Of a stretch of 51,581 nt of DNA, positions 34,043 to 43,480 are shown piece by piece. Source of the DNA: Vibrio maerlii (lineage in GTDB: Bacteria > Pseudomonadota > Gammaproteobacteria > Enterobacterales > Vibrionaceae); the NCBI RefSeq assembly GCF_003415655.1, contig NZ_QRHC01000019.1, positions 1 to 51,581 of the forward strand, read 5' to 3'. How positions within the stretch are numbered: position 1 is the first letter of the stretch; every line of letters starts with the position of its first letter. A model generated the notes under the pieces. That model did not search any database, was not told the origin of the DNA, and saw only the letters and a list, made by a program, of their open reading frames with translations. The translations under genes and the position numbers were made by a program.

Positions 34043-35062
34043 ATGAAACGCTACCAATCGATAACGACCTTAGCAACCTTATTTGGTTTATTGGCTTGTA
34101 GTTCAAGCCCCACAGACACTCAACAAGTCAAAAATGAATCCCAAAGTGGGCAAGCTCAAACAGAGCTCGCTCCTACTTTTGTTATGCGCGGCGAAGTGGT
34201 TGTCGGCCACGAGGTACGCTCATTTAAACCATGTGGTAGCAATCAGCAGTTTTGGCTATCCATGTATCCAGAAGATCAGAAACTCGCAACTGCGCTCACT
34301 CGTGCTCCTTATCAACCTCTGTATGGCGAAGTCATTGGACACTTAGAAACACCAAGTCGTGGTGGCTTTGATGCAGATTTTGCGGCTCGATTTGTGGTTG
34401 ATAGCGTTAATCACTTGAGCGCCGAAAATCCAAACCGCTGTAATCAACCACAGCGTCCCACTCGAGCATTTGGTAATGAGCCTTTTTGGTCTATGCAATT
34501 TAACAATCAAGGACTCGTTTACCAACCAATGGGCGGTCAGGCTGAGCAATTCAATATCCAGAAAAGCAACATTTCTTCTGACAAGCGTGTATATACCTTT
34601 GAACAAGGCTCGCTAACCTTAACTAAAGCGCAATGCAACGATAGTATGAGCGACAGTGTCTTTGGCTGGACTTCAATGCTTAGACTCAATGACCGAGAGT
34701 TAAAAGGCTGCGCTACTTTATCTAACATGGATGCGACCGCCGATTGGAGCGGTACCTATGAGGCTGCATCAACCGAAAGCGCTGGATTTACTATCTCACT
34801 GACGTTAAATAGCGACCACAGTGCAATCACCCAATACGATTACAGCAATGATGACCCATCAATTGTTGAAAAAGGCTACTGGCAGCAAACTAAGGATGAC
34901 GAGGTGAGTGTGGTTATGACACGTCACCAAAGCCAATATTTGGTATCTGAGCGCCGTTTCACACGTCAAGGTAACCAAATCACGGCAAAAGAAGAGATTG
35001 TCAGTGGTAAGCGCTACCCAATAGCCAATGGTGGTCTGAACCTGTTTAAATCAGGCCAATAA
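34043..35062 (+). CDS. lipoprotein with COG3650-like and NlpE-like domains
   Basis: 339 residues. A lipoprotein signal ends in the lipobox LLAC (Cys19). The Ser at +2 predicts outer-membrane sorting. The middle part (about 45-235) has the KPCGSNQQFW and RAFGNEPFWSMQF motifs of COG3650 proteins. The C-terminal part (about 240-335; WSGTYEA...ISLTLNSDHSAITQYDY) resembles the N-terminal barrel of NlpE but lacks its CxxC. Function unknown; envelope sensing or ligand binding is inference. Confidence 0.75.
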   Translation: MKRYQSITTLATLFGLLACSSSPTDTQQVKNESQSGQAQTELAPTFVMRGEVVVGHEVRSFKPCGSNQQFWLSMYPEDQKLATALTRAPYQPLYGEVIGHLETPSRGGFDADFAARFVVDSVNHLSAENPNRCNQPQRPTRAFGNEPFWSMQFNNQGLVYQPMGGQAEQFNIQKSNISSDKRVYTFEQGSLTLTKAQCNDSMSDSVFGWTSMLRLNDRELKGCATLSNMDATADWSGTYEAASTESAGFTISLTLNSDHSAITQYDYSNDDPSIVEKGYWQQTKDDEVSVVMTRHQSQYLVSERRFTRQGNQITAKEEIVSGKRYPIANGGLNLFKSGQ

Positions 35063-35132
35063 TCACTTGTTTGTAGGCTGTATGTTTGGGATTAAAAGCA
35101 TACAGCCCTACTTTATCGAAACACAGCATCTA

Positions 35133-35741
35133 ATGAATCAACTTGTTACTCCCTGCCCACACTGCGGCCTCAAGCATCAATGCTTATGCTCAGCAATACC
35201 TAATCTTGACTCACACTGTGAGGTTCTACTGCTGACCCACCGCAATGAAGAAACTCGCGATACCAATACCGGGAAGCTGCTGTTACAAACATTGAAGCAC
35301 AGCAAAAAGGTCATCTGGCACAGAGGCACTCCAGCAGAAGCAATAGATGAGCGGTTAATCAATAAAGATTGGCAACCCGTTGTGTTGTTTCCTCACCCAG
35401 AGGGGCAATCCCTGCCAATGACCACATTTGCTGAGAGAGCGGAATGCCGTCAGTTACTGTTTATCATTATTGATGCGACCTGGCAGGAAGCGAAAAAGAT
35501 CTATCGTAAGACACCGTGGCTACAGGCCTTACCTCATCTAGAGCTACACATAGAGAGTATTTCGAATTACTCATTGCGACGTAATCAGGAACAAGGTCAC
35601 TTATGCACCTGTGAAGTAGGTGCGGAGATATTGGCCGAGCTTGGTGAACAACAACAAGCTCAGCAATTACAAGACTACTTTGAACTGTATCTTAAAGCTT
35701 TCAAAGCCGATAAGAGCGGGCACTCTCTAAACAAGCTCTGA
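35133..35741 (+). CDS. DTW domain protein, tRNA-uridine aminocarboxypropyltransferase-like
   Basis: 202 residues from the ATG at 35133, the family start; an ATG at 35067 would add 22 residues. The N-terminal CPHCGLKHQCLC is a zinc-type Cys cluster, and IIDATWQEAKK holds the DTW-type motif (DATW). Members add the acp group to uridine in tRNA (TapT/DTWD families). C-terminal LRRNQEQGHLCTCEV is also conserved. Follows the lipoprotein gene by 70 bases. Confidence 0.85.
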   Translation: MNQLVTPCPHCGLKHQCLCSAIPNLDSHCEVLLLTHRNEETRDTNTGKLLLQTLKHSKKVIWHRGTPAEAIDERLINKDWQPVVLFPHPEGQSLPMTTFAERAECRQLLFIIIDATWQEAKKIYRKTPWLQALPHLELHIESISNYSLRRNQEQGHLCTCEVGAEILAELGEQQQAQQLQDYFELYLKAFKADKSGHSLNKL

Positions 35742-35752
35742 CAAACTAACAC

Positions 35753-38266
35753 CTAAAATAGGCGTGTTGGCTCTGCAAGGTAGAAGCCTTGTAGATAGTC
35801 GACACCCATATCTTCAACCATCTCACACACTTGCTGGTTGTGTACAAACTCAGCCACGGTTTTCGCCTCAAACACTTCACACAAACGCACCAGTTGATTA
35901 GTGATCTTTCTCTGCTTTGGGTCTTGGTCGAGCGATTTAATTAAGCTGCCATCGAGTTTAATGATGTCAGGGTTTAGCTTAATGATTTCGTCGATATTGG
36001 AGTAGCCCGAACCAAAGTCGTCAATCATGATTTTAGTGCCTAAGCCTTTAAAGTGGTTACACACCTCAATCATGCGACCATAATCTTTAATCTGCTCTGA
36101 TTCCAAGACCTCTAATCCTAAGCGACTTGGGTCGTTGAGCTTAGCTATCGAGCTTTCAAGAATGCTCAATGTGCGTTCGCTGAGTAGATCTTGTGGCGAA
36201 AGGTTAATCGAGAACGACTCCTCTCGGTTTGCCATATACTCAATAGTACTCTGTATCATATGGCGACTCAGTCGATTGTATAGGTGTGTCCCTTCGACGA
36301 TGGGTAGAAACAATCCAGGTGATACTACTTGTTCATCTTCGACAATTCGCACCAAGCATTCTTGTGAAGCCTGCTCACGGCTATGAGCATGAAAGATGGG
36401 TTGGCTGTACGTCACGATATTCTGTTCTAACACCGCGCGACTGACACATCCAAGCCAAGACAATTGCTCTTTGCGCTGACTCTCTCGCTGCAATACATCT
36501 TTCGCATTACAAATATGGCGGTTGTCACTCATCGCGATACGACGCGCTTCAATTGCCTTAAGCAAGATGTCACCACCGTCATCATTAGGAAAGTCCACCA
36601 CGCGGGCGAACCCACCACTTAAGGCAACTGAAAGGTAATCCACCTCAGGTAACCCATTCGGTTCAAAGTTAATATGCTCTATTTCATCGGCAAAACGGCT
36701 AAATCGTTGATGAACCTTAGCGCTATCAGCTCCCTGCATATCAAATACAACAGCCCACTCACCCACACCAATGCTAAACAAACGCTTACTTGCTTCATTA
36801 CCCATTTGAACCTCTAATCGCTCACTAAAGTGTTGCGATAGTTCTTTGAGCAACTGATCACCTACTCGATAGCCATAGATATCGTTAACCTGATGGAAGT
36901 TGAGTAACTTGAGCGTAAGAATACAATCATTATTACCGAGGTGCGCTAAGCGCTCTTTCATCGCTTGGCGGTTAAGCAAACCTGTACGGGAATCAAAGCG
37001 ATAATTATCTACCATACGCTTGGTTTGTTGGTCTAGTCTGCTCTCCATCGCTGCATTATTAGCATTGAGGTCGGCTATCGACTTTCTAATCAGAGTGAAC
37101 AGTAAAGAGAGCGAACCTTGGTCTTTGCTAACGGACTGTAATGACTCCTCTAAAGCTGCTGGGCAAATGGCCTCATCGCCTTCACGCAATGCGAGGTAAG
37201 TCATACTGTGATGTAGGATCTCCTGACGATTGTCGGTTTGGAAGAATTCCCCCATACAGTACACACCATTAACCTCATTCGACTCAGCAAATGGTTCTAA
37301 TTCCCTATCCGCATCAATAAAGTCTAAGCGGGAAGCACAGTTATAAATAAACAGACTTTCAGGACAATGAATCGCTAAGGAATCCGCTCCCTGACGAACC
37401 TTATCAACAGTTAGAGAAGGATGGCTATAGGCAAAGCGAACCTCATCGCCAATTTGCCACTCACCATCAAAATCAATGCTGTCATCCTCATTGCGCTTCA
37501 TTGGATGAAGAATATTTTGCTGGTGTATATTCCCAGAAAGATACAATGGGAAACTCGATAACTGCTCCAAGGTTAATGGGCGACCATCCGACAGGCACTC
37601 TTTATAAACTTCATAGGCTGGACGATAATCTAAGCTTACAATGGTTCGGCCATAGGCCTCTGTCACTCGATAGGCTCGACCTACAGGGTGCCACTCAGCA
37701 AAGCACTGCTTCCAAGCGTGCAGATTATTGCTGTTTAGAGTCACCGCTACACAAGCTTGGTCATAGACCTGACCATTCAACATGACCCACTTCCCGTGTT
37801 GGGTCATCTGTGCCAGACCACCAGAAATCGCAGGGGTCTTACCCAGACGAACAAAGCCTTTAAACAGCGGGTAGTCACCTTCTTCGGTCAGGGTCATAAA
37901 ACTGATGATAGCTTTTGTATCGCTACGCACATTAAGCGCAGATAGCAATGCACTGCCATCTGAAACAGGCAAGCCAGAGTATTGCTGCGAGGCTGCAGTA
38001 ATGGCGACAGAGTCGAAGGTGGAGATTAAAGCAATGGTGCCGTTCGTTACCCTCTTACTTTTGTAGATAAGGTTTTCACTACTTTGCCCAATAACCGTGA
38101 CACTATTATTTAGTTCTAACAATACTCGACTATAGTCACTGACGTCTTCGGGCGATTGGGTTGAGAACAATTGGACTAGAATACTCGCAGGCTGAACTGA
38201 AGAGTATTGCGAGAGCTGTTGTTTTAGTTCAGAAATTGAATCAAACAGCAATGCGGCAGTTTGCAT
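35753..38266 (-). CDS. FIST-GGDEF-EAL cyclic-di-GMP signalling protein
   Basis: 837 residues. FIST_N (about 30-225) and FIST_C (about 230-370) form a small-molecule sensory module. The GGDEF domain (about 415-575; FDSRTGLLNRQAM) has IGVGEW in place of GGDEF, so cyclase activity is unlikely. The EAL domain (about 585-830) has ECLVR at the EAL site, NLSPQDLL, EVLESEQI, DDFGSGYSNID, DIIKLDGSLI, TVAEFV and DYLQGFYLAEP. Metal-binding residues are kept, so a c-di-GMP phosphodiesterase controlled by FIST ligands, probably amino acids, is the best reading. No membrane segment. Single gene. Confidence 0.88.
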   Translation of the reverse strand: MQTAALLFDSISELKQQLSQYSSVQPASILVQLFSTQSPEDVSDYSRVLLELNNSVTVIGQSSENLIYKSKRVTNGTIALISTFDSVAITAASQQYSGLPVSDGSALLSALNVRSDTKAIISFMTLTEEGDYPLFKGFVRLGKTPAISGGLAQMTQHGKWVMLNGQVYDQACVAVTLNSNNLHAWKQCFAEWHPVGRAYRVTEAYGRTIVSLDYRPAYEVYKECLSDGRPLTLEQLSSFPLYLSGNIHQQNILHPMKRNEDDSIDFDGEWQIGDEVRFAYSHPSLTVDKVRQGADSLAIHCPESLFIYNCASRLDFIDADRELEPFAESNEVNGVYCMGEFFQTDNRQEILHHSMTYLALREGDEAICPAALEESLQSVSKDQGSLSLLFTLIRKSIADLNANNAAMESRLDQQTKRMVDNYRFDSRTGLLNRQAMKERLAHLGNNDCILTLKLLNFHQVNDIYGYRVGDQLLKELSQHFSERLEVQMGNEASKRLFSIGVGEWAVVFDMQGADSAKVHQRFSRFADEIEHINFEPNGLPEVDYLSVALSGGFARVVDFPNDDGGDILLKAIEARRIAMSDNRHICNAKDVLQRESQRKEQLSWLGCVSRAVLEQNIVTYSQPIFHAHSREQASQECLVRIVEDEQVVSPGLFLPIVEGTHLYNRLSRHMIQSTIEYMANREESFSINLSPQDLLSERTLSILESSIAKLNDPSRLGLEVLESEQIKDYGRMIEVCNHFKGLGTKIMIDDFGSGYSNIDEIIKLNPDIIKLDGSLIKSLDQDPKQRKITNQLVRLCEVFEAKTVAEFVHNQQVCEMVEDMGVDYLQGFYLAEPTRLF

Positions 38267-38414
38267 CTCATACCCTTAACGACGATCGGTGGTGATTGCG
38301 TATAGGATACGTGCAAATGAAAATGATTGCATTACTCACTGACGACTCTGGGTACTGCTTCTCGGTTTTGGGAAAAGCACGTGCAACATTGTACACAGAG
38401 TCATCAAACGGCTA

Positions 38415-39131
38415 TTAAACCAGGTTAAGTAACTGCTCTAACTGAGTAATTTCTATATTAGGTAAGCTTCGTGACTTAGAGCGATGCTTAATCGTGCAAC
38501 CGGTCAGATTAATCCAACAAGAGCGGAATCCCGCTAAGTTAGCGCCATGCACATCAGAGATTAGATGATCGCCGATATGTAATATCTCGCTTGGGTGAAC
38601 AGACAATGCATCAGCAGCCTTATCAAACATATCCGAGTATGGTTTCGAGCGTCCATCTGGACCCGCACGATAAATCGCCTTGAAGTAATCCGCTAAACCA
38701 ATCTTCTCAACATCGACGTTACCATTGGTGATTGCCACCAGCGGCAACTTCTCAGCTAATATAGACATAACCTGGTGCGTTTCACGTGGAACATCTACCT
38801 GATTTCTCAATGACATAGCATGAGTCATGCCTTCATAGCTGGCTTGCTCTGCCTGAGGCTGTGAATAGCCTAAATGAATTAGTCCTTGCTCAATCTGCTG
38901 TTGGCGCCAACGTGTGACATCATGCACTAAATCCGGTTGTAGAGTTGCTAGCTCACGCTTTAACCCAGCCCACTGTTGTATCGACCATTGTTGAGCGACA
39001 GGGTGCTGAGTAAAAAGCCACTTGGCCATCTCAGACTCAACTCGCATGATCACTGGGTGGTTATCGTAAAGCGTATCATCGAGGTCAAAGGTTAGCGCTT
39101 GAATTTGTTGCCATGGACGATAGTACTTCAT
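38415..39131 (-). CDS. yigB: HAD phosphatase YigB
   Basis: 238 residues. HAD motif I DLDDTLYDN (about 16-24), motif II ITNGNVD, the RAGPDGRSKPYSDMFDKA region with the Lys, and motif IV HIGDHLISDVHGA are present. E. coli YigB dephosphorylates an FMN-pathway intermediate (5-amino-6-(5-phosphoribitylamino)uracil). Starts 4 bases inside xerC (ATGA); last gene of the dapF operon. Confidence 0.92.
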   Translation of the reverse strand: MKYYRPWQQIQALTFDLDDTLYDNHPVIMRVESEMAKWLFTQHPVAQQWSIQQWAGLKRELATLQPDLVHDVTRWRQQQIEQGLIHLGYSQPQAEQASYEGMTHAMSLRNQVDVPRETHQVMSILAEKLPLVAITNGNVDVEKIGLADYFKAIYRAGPDGRSKPYSDMFDKAADALSVHPSEILHIGDHLISDVHGANLAGFRSCWINLTGCTIKHRSKSRSLPNIEITQLEQLLNLV

Positions 39132-40066
39132 TCCTGGTTGCCTTTTTTCTTGTGCGCTCTTGGATGAGCATTGTCGTACGCTTGAGCTAGATGCTGGAAA
39201 TCTAAGTGAGTATAGATTTGCGTTGTCGAAATATTCTCATGACCCAGCAACTCTTGAACGGCTCTTAGGTTACCACTTGACTCTAGTACATGGGTGGCAA
39301 ATGAATGGCGCAGTTTATGTGGGCTAATGTGGCTACTTACCGCTTGCTTTTGCCCCCATTCCGCCATTCGCTTCTGCACGTTACGATGAGAAATACGAAC
39401 ACCCAGCTTGGAGACAAACAAACCATCTTCATCGGGCTTAGCTAGGGTTCCGCGAACCTTCAACCATTTGCCAACCCACTCTTTTGCCAGTCCAGAGAAT
39501 GGAACTTTGCGCTCTTTGTCACCCTTACCAATAACTCGAATCTCACCTCGCATCGTGCTGATGTGCTTAACATCAATACTTACGAGTTCAGCCAGACGCA
39601 GTCCCGCCCCGTACATAAGCTCCATCATGGCTCGATCACGTATCGCAAGAGGGTCATCCTCATTCACATCTAAAAGCTGGTCAACCTCATCAACATCTAG
39701 GTTCTTCGGTAATGGGCGCTGCTTACGTGGTGCACTGACCCCTTTAGCTGGGTTCGCCGTCAGCTCACCTCGTAAAATAAGGAAATCAAAAAAGCTACGC
39801 AGCGACGACAGTCTGGTCGCGATACTGCTCGCCTTCATCCCTTCTCGCATGCCTTTACTCGCTAATTGCCGTACCCATGCCGCATCAACATCAGACCAAC
39901 GAGTAATGCCAAGGCTAACAAGATGCACAGCCATTGTTTCAAGTTGCTGTTTGTAGTTGCGTTGAGTATGCAGGCTTAAGCCTTTCTCACTTCTAAGGTA
40001 TTCATAAAAGTGAGAAAGAGGCTGCTGTAAGCTAGTTGGCAGTTGAGCACTTGAGGCACTGTTCAT
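39128..40066 (-). CDS. xerC: tyrosine recombinase XerC
   Basis: 312 residues from the ATG at 40066; an upstream frame extension to 40198 overlaps DUF484 and is not family-like. Core-binding domain 1-105, then the catalytic domain with Arg in AGLRLAEL, Lys in GKGDKERKVP, HxxR in HKLRHSFATH, His in LGHENISTT and the nucleophile Tyr in QIYTHLD. With XerD it resolves chromosome dimers at dif. It overlaps DUF484 by 35 bases at the start and yigB by 4 at the end. Confidence 0.96.
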   Translation of the reverse strand: MNSASSAQLPTSLQQPLSHFYEYLRSEKGLSLHTQRNYKQQLETMAVHLVSLGITRWSDVDAAWVRQLASKGMREGMKASSIATRLSSLRSFFDFLILRGELTANPAKGVSAPRKQRPLPKNLDVDEVDQLLDVNEDDPLAIRDRAMMELMYGAGLRLAELVSIDVKHISTMRGEIRVIGKGDKERKVPFSGLAKEWVGKWLKVRGTLAKPDEDGLFVSKLGVRISHRNVQKRMAEWGQKQAVSSHISPHKLRHSFATHVLESSGNLRAVQELLGHENISTTQIYTHLDFQHLAQAYDNAHPRAHKKKGNQE

Positions 40067-40766
40067 TGTCTTGCCAAGAAAGAGTGTAGATAAGGTGAGA
40101 AACGACCAATGAAAGGTGATGCAGGAATAAGGTATCCATACTTGGTTGGAAATGACCACCGTCTTCGCTGGAAAATGCCAAAATACCCAGAGATTCACCT
40201 TGCTTGATCAACGGCAGAATAACGTAAGAGCCCATTTCTGGTGCTCGTTGGTCCTTGAAGAGGCTTTCACGATCAACCTTTCTTAAACGTCCAAGATAGG
40301 ATTCTTTGCCATTGAGATGGTTAGTCGAAAAACGAGCCCAAACTTCTTTGGAGATCGATACGTGTTCTTTCTCGTGCTCAATCAAGCGAACGTAAGAGCG
40401 TAAACCAAGGTCACGGGCTTTCGCTTCTACCGCTCCAATTACCCCCATCACTGAGGTACATTTGAGAACCGTTTCTTGAAGCTCCATAAAGTCGTTAAAG
40501 GTACGATCGTTATTCGCCGCCAATGACATCAGCTGAGTGATCTCTTCTTCCAACTCTTCAATACGTTGACGTTGACGCCCCATCTGCACCTGAACAAGAG
40601 AGACTGCCCCTTGCTCGTGATGCGTGAGTGCAAGGCGATCAAGCAGTTCACGACGATAATGAAAGAAATCCGGATTATCATGCAAATACTCGGCGACTAC
40701 TTCAGCGGTAAGTTCGTCCGCTAAAGGTGCTGATGTTGCTTCGTTTTCAAGTAATTCAGTTGTCAT
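40032..40766 (-). CDS. yigA: DUF484 family protein YigA
   Basis: 244 residues from the ATG at 40766; a TTG at 40793 would overlap dapF. An N-terminal helical part with VAEYLHDNPDFFHYRRELL, a coiled coil (about 80-110) and a C-terminal GAF-like domain fit DUF484. In gammaproteobacteria it always lies between dapF and xerC. Function not established; a GAF signal or DNA-metabolism role is speculation. Confidence 0.88.
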   Translation of the reverse strand: MTTELLENEATSAPLADELTAEVVAEYLHDNPDFFHYRRELLDRLALTHHEQGAVSLVQVQMGRQRQRIEELEEEITQLMSLAANNDRTFNDFMELQETVLKCTSVMGVIGAVEAKARDLGLRSYVRLIEHEKEHVSISKEVWARFSTNHLNGKESYLGRLRKVDRESLFKDQRAPEMGSYVILPLIKQGESLGILAFSSEDGGHFQPSMDTLFLHHLSLVVSHLIYTLSWQDNEQCLKCSTAN

Positions 40767-40770
40767 AGTG

Positions 40771-41601
40771 TTAGCAGGAAAGCTGTCCGTCAAATACGTG
40801 AGTTGCTGGACCGGTCATGTACAAAGGCTGACCTGGGCCTTGCCATTGAATGGTTAATGAGCCACCCGGCAGATGTACCGAGACCTTCTCATCTAAGAGA
40901 CCCTGAACAATACCAACTGCGACAGCGCCACAAGCGCCACTACCACAGGCTTGCGTTTCACCCGCACCACGCTCATAAACACGTAAGTTCACTTCATCAC
41001 GAGTTAGGACTTGCATGAAACCCGCATTAACGCGCTCAGGGAAGCGTTCATGGGATTCGAGCAAAGGTCCTAGATTATCGACATCATCAGTCGCAACGTC
41101 GTCTACAACGGTCACAACATGAGGATTACCCATGCTTACTGCTCCGCAGAAGAGGGTTTTGTCATCAGCTCGAAGAATATAGGTCTTTTCTTGCTGCTTG
41201 GCCTTAAATGGAATTTTACTTGGTTCAAACTCTGGTACACCCATGTTTACGGTCACCAAGTCATCTTCTTCGATCTTAAGAACCATTTTGCCTTTTTTGG
41301 TGCTCACATTGATACTGTACTTATTCGTCAGTCCTTTCATGCGAACAAAGCGAGCAAAACAACGTGCTCCATTACCACACTGTTCTACTTCGCTGCCATC
41401 AGCATTGAAGATTCGGTAATGAAAATCAGTTTCCGGATCATAAGGTGCTTCAACCACTAGCAGCTGATCGAAACCCACACCGGTGTGACGATCCGCCAAA
41501 CGGCGGATCAAATCAGGGGAAAAATAGATGTTTTGGGTAATACAGTCCACGACCATAAAGTCGTTACCCAAACCATGCATTTTAGAAAAGTGGAAATGCA
41601 T
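40771..41601 (-). CDS. dapF: diaminopimelate epimerase
   Basis: 276 residues. It interconverts LL- and meso-diaminopimelate for lysine and peptidoglycan. Catalytic cysteines are C75 in VEQCGNGARCF and the one near 219 in ETQACGSGACG. Head motif FSKMHGLGNDF. Starts 9 bases after lysA on the same strand, so the epimerase and decarboxylase steps are cotranscribed. Confidence 0.97.
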   Translation of the reverse strand: MHFHFSKMHGLGNDFMVVDCITQNIYFSPDLIRRLADRHTGVGFDQLLVVEAPYDPETDFHYRIFNADGSEVEQCGNGARCFARFVRMKGLTNKYSINVSTKKGKMVLKIEEDDLVTVNMGVPEFEPSKIPFKAKQQEKTYILRADDKTLFCGAVSMGNPHVVTVVDDVATDDVDNLGPLLESHERFPERVNAGFMQVLTRDEVNLRVYERGAGETQACGSGACGAVAVGIVQGLLDEKVSVHLPGGSLTIQWQGPGQPLYMTGPATHVFDGQLSC

Positions 41602-41610
41602 ATTGTTATC

Positions 41611-42864
41611 TTATTCTGGTAGTACGCTTTCTAGAGCCCATAGGCTTGAAAGCTCTTCTCGTTGTCTCACAAGGTGTGTCTTGTTGCCATCAACCATCAC
41701 TTCCGCAGCGCGGCAGCGAGTGTTGTAGTTTGATGACATCACAAAGCCGTATGCACCTGCAGAGCGCACCGCCAGCAGATCACCTTGCTCTAACACTAAT
41801 GAACGGTCTTTACCTAAGAAGTCACCTGTTTCACAGATTGGGCCGACAAGATCGTAAGTCACCGCTTCACCCTCACGAGGTGATACCGGCACGATGTCTT
41901 GCCATGCTTGGTACAATGCTGGGCGCATCAGATCATTCATCGCTGCATCGATAATAGCGAAGTTTTTGTGTTCGGTGTGTTTTAGGAACTCAACTTGTGT
42001 GACGAGTACACCTGCGTTTGCAGCAATTGCACGGCCAGGCTCGAAAATCAGTTCAATATTAGGGTGGTTGTGCAGACGAGAAAGCAAGGCTTTAGCGTAA
42101 TCAGAAGGCTGAGGAGGCAGCTCATCACGGTAAACCACACCCAGACCACCGCCAACATCAAGGTGCTCAATGTTAATGCCGTCTGCTTTTAGGCTATCTA
42201 TCAAAGCAAGTAAGCGGTCAGTGGCGTCAATGAAAGGTTCAATATCTGTCAACTGAGAACCGATGTGGCAATCAATGCCTTTTACTTCGAGGTTTTCTAG
42301 GCTATTGGCAAACGCGTATACCGCTGGTGCACGATCAAAAGCAATACCAAACTTATTATCACGCAATCCCGTTGAGATGTATGGGTGAGTATTCGCATCA
42401 ACGTCTGGGTTAATACGTAGCGAGATAGGTGCTTTCACACCAAGCTCACCAGCTACCGCATTCAAGCGCTCGAGTTCTGGTTCTGATTCCACATTGAAAC
42501 ACTTGATACCAAGTTCAAGTGCACGCTTCATCTCAGCCGCAGTTTTACCCACGCCAGAAAAAACCACCTTGCTTGCATCACCACCAGCTGCAATAACACG
42601 CTCTAGCTCACCACCCGATACGATATCAAAGCCTGACCCCAAACGAGCAAGGGCATTCAAGACACCGATGTTTGAGTTAGCTTTCACTGCATAACATACA
42701 AGATGAGGGTGGTCGCCGACTGATTTATCGAAGGCATTCCAGTGACGCTCTAGCGTAGCACGCGAGTATACATAAAGAGGTGTACCGTATTGCTCTGCAA
42801 GCTCGGTAAGTGAAACCTGTTCGGCCCATAATTGGCCATCATCCTGATAGTTAAAAAAGTCCAC
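41611..42864 (-). CDS. lysA: diaminopimelate decarboxylase
   Basis: 417 residues. PLP enzyme converting meso-diaminopimelate to lysine. The Schiff-base Lys61 lies in CYAVKANSN; HIGSQL, GGGLGV, EPGR and the catalytic Cys in GPICETGDFL are present. The start is a GTG at 42864 with AGGGAAG upstream. It is placed between lptM and dapF, unlike E. coli where lysA is elsewhere. Confidence 0.96.
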   Translation of the reverse strand: MDFFNYQDDGQLWAEQVSLTELAEQYGTPLYVYSRATLERHWNAFDKSVGDHPHLVCYAVKANSNIGVLNALARLGSGFDIVSGGELERVIAAGGDASKVVFSGVGKTAAEMKRALELGIKCFNVESEPELERLNAVAGELGVKAPISLRINPDVDANTHPYISTGLRDNKFGIAFDRAPAVYAFANSLENLEVKGIDCHIGSQLTDIEPFIDATDRLLALIDSLKADGINIEHLDVGGGLGVVYRDELPPQPSDYAKALLSRLHNHPNIELIFEPGRAIAANAGVLVTQVEFLKHTEHKNFAIIDAAMNDLMRPALYQAWQDIVPVSPREGEAVTYDLVGPICETGDFLGKDRSLVLEQGDLLAVRSAGAYGFVMSSNYNTRCRAAEVMVDGNKTHLVRQREELSSLWALESVLPE

Positions 42865-42902
42865 GTGCTGCTTCCCTAAATTTGTCTGATTTACCTAAAT
42901 AA

Positions 42903-43019
42903 TTACGATTGCTGTTCTTCCTGAGGTGCATCCTCAGGCATGTAGAGTGAACCGCTTTGTCCACAACCCGCTAGGCCGAGAAGAGACAATAAAAAAAGTG
43001 CTGAAAGAGTCTTTTTCAT
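42903..43019 (-). CDS. lptM: LptM (YifL) small lipoprotein
   Basis: 38 residues from the ATG at 43019; the longer frame to 43262 runs antisense through cyaY and is rejected. Signal peptide MKKTLSALFLLSLLGLAGC ends in the lipobox LAGC. The mature peptide begins CGQSGSLYMP, the conserved part that mimics LPS and helps LptD assembly. First gene of the lptM-lysA-dapF-yigA-xerC-yigB unit, divergent from cyaY. Confidence 0.9.
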   Translation of the reverse strand: MKKTLSALFLLSLLGLAGCGQSGSLYMPEDAPQEEQQS

Positions 43020-43094
43020 TTTGGATATCGTGATTATTGATTCAATGCCCCCTATAATCGCACCACACTCAGGAAAAGCAATAGGACATAAGGG

Positions 43095-43409
43095 ATGAAC
43101 GATACAGAATTTCATCAACTTGTAGATATTCAGATGCAGAATATCGAAGAAGCGATCGATGACTCGGGTGCAGACATCGATTACGAAGTGACTGGCAACG
43201 TAATGACACTTGAGTTCGAAGACCGCAGCCAAATCATTATTAACCGTCAAGAGCCAATGCATGAGATCTGGCTAGCGTCTAAATCTGGCGGCTTTCACTT
43301 CAAGCTGATTGATGATGTTTGGACTTGCTCAAAAACAGGCAAAGCACTGTTTGAGATGGTAAAGGAAGAGTGTGAAAAACACGCAGATGAAGAGATCGAG
43401 TGGGTATAA
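43095..43409 (+). CDS. cyaY: iron donor/regulator frataxin CyaY
   Basis: 104 residues. The acidic first helix (QNIEEAIDDSGADIDYE) binds iron, and the sheet has NRQEPMHEIWLASKSGGFHF. CyaY interacts with the IscS-IscU complex in iron-sulfur assembly. Convergent with cyaA across a terminator, divergent from lptM. Confidence 0.95.
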   Translation: MNDTEFHQLVDIQMQNIEEAIDDSGADIDYEVTGNVMTLEFEDRSQIIINRQEPMHEIWLASKSGGFHFKLIDDVWTCSKTGKALFEMVKEECEKHADEEIEWV

Positions 43410-43440
43410 TCCAGCCTTCCTTCAGTAACAGCTAGATACA

Positions 43441-43470
43441 AAAATAGGACACCGAGGTGTCCTATTTTTA
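43441..43470. terminator. bidirectional terminator between cyaY and cyaA
   Basis: AAATAGGACACC-GA-GGTGTCCTATTT with A and T runs at the two ends. Confidence 0.88.
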
Positions 43471-43480
43471 TATTCTGATG

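Noticed and set aside
40067..40198. Extension of xerC upstream
   Set aside because: It overlaps most of the 3' end of yigA in another frame and is not XerC-like.
43020..43262. Extension of the lptM frame upstream
   Set aside because: It is antisense to cyaY; the 38-residue lipoprotein starting at 43019 has a proper signal and lipobox.
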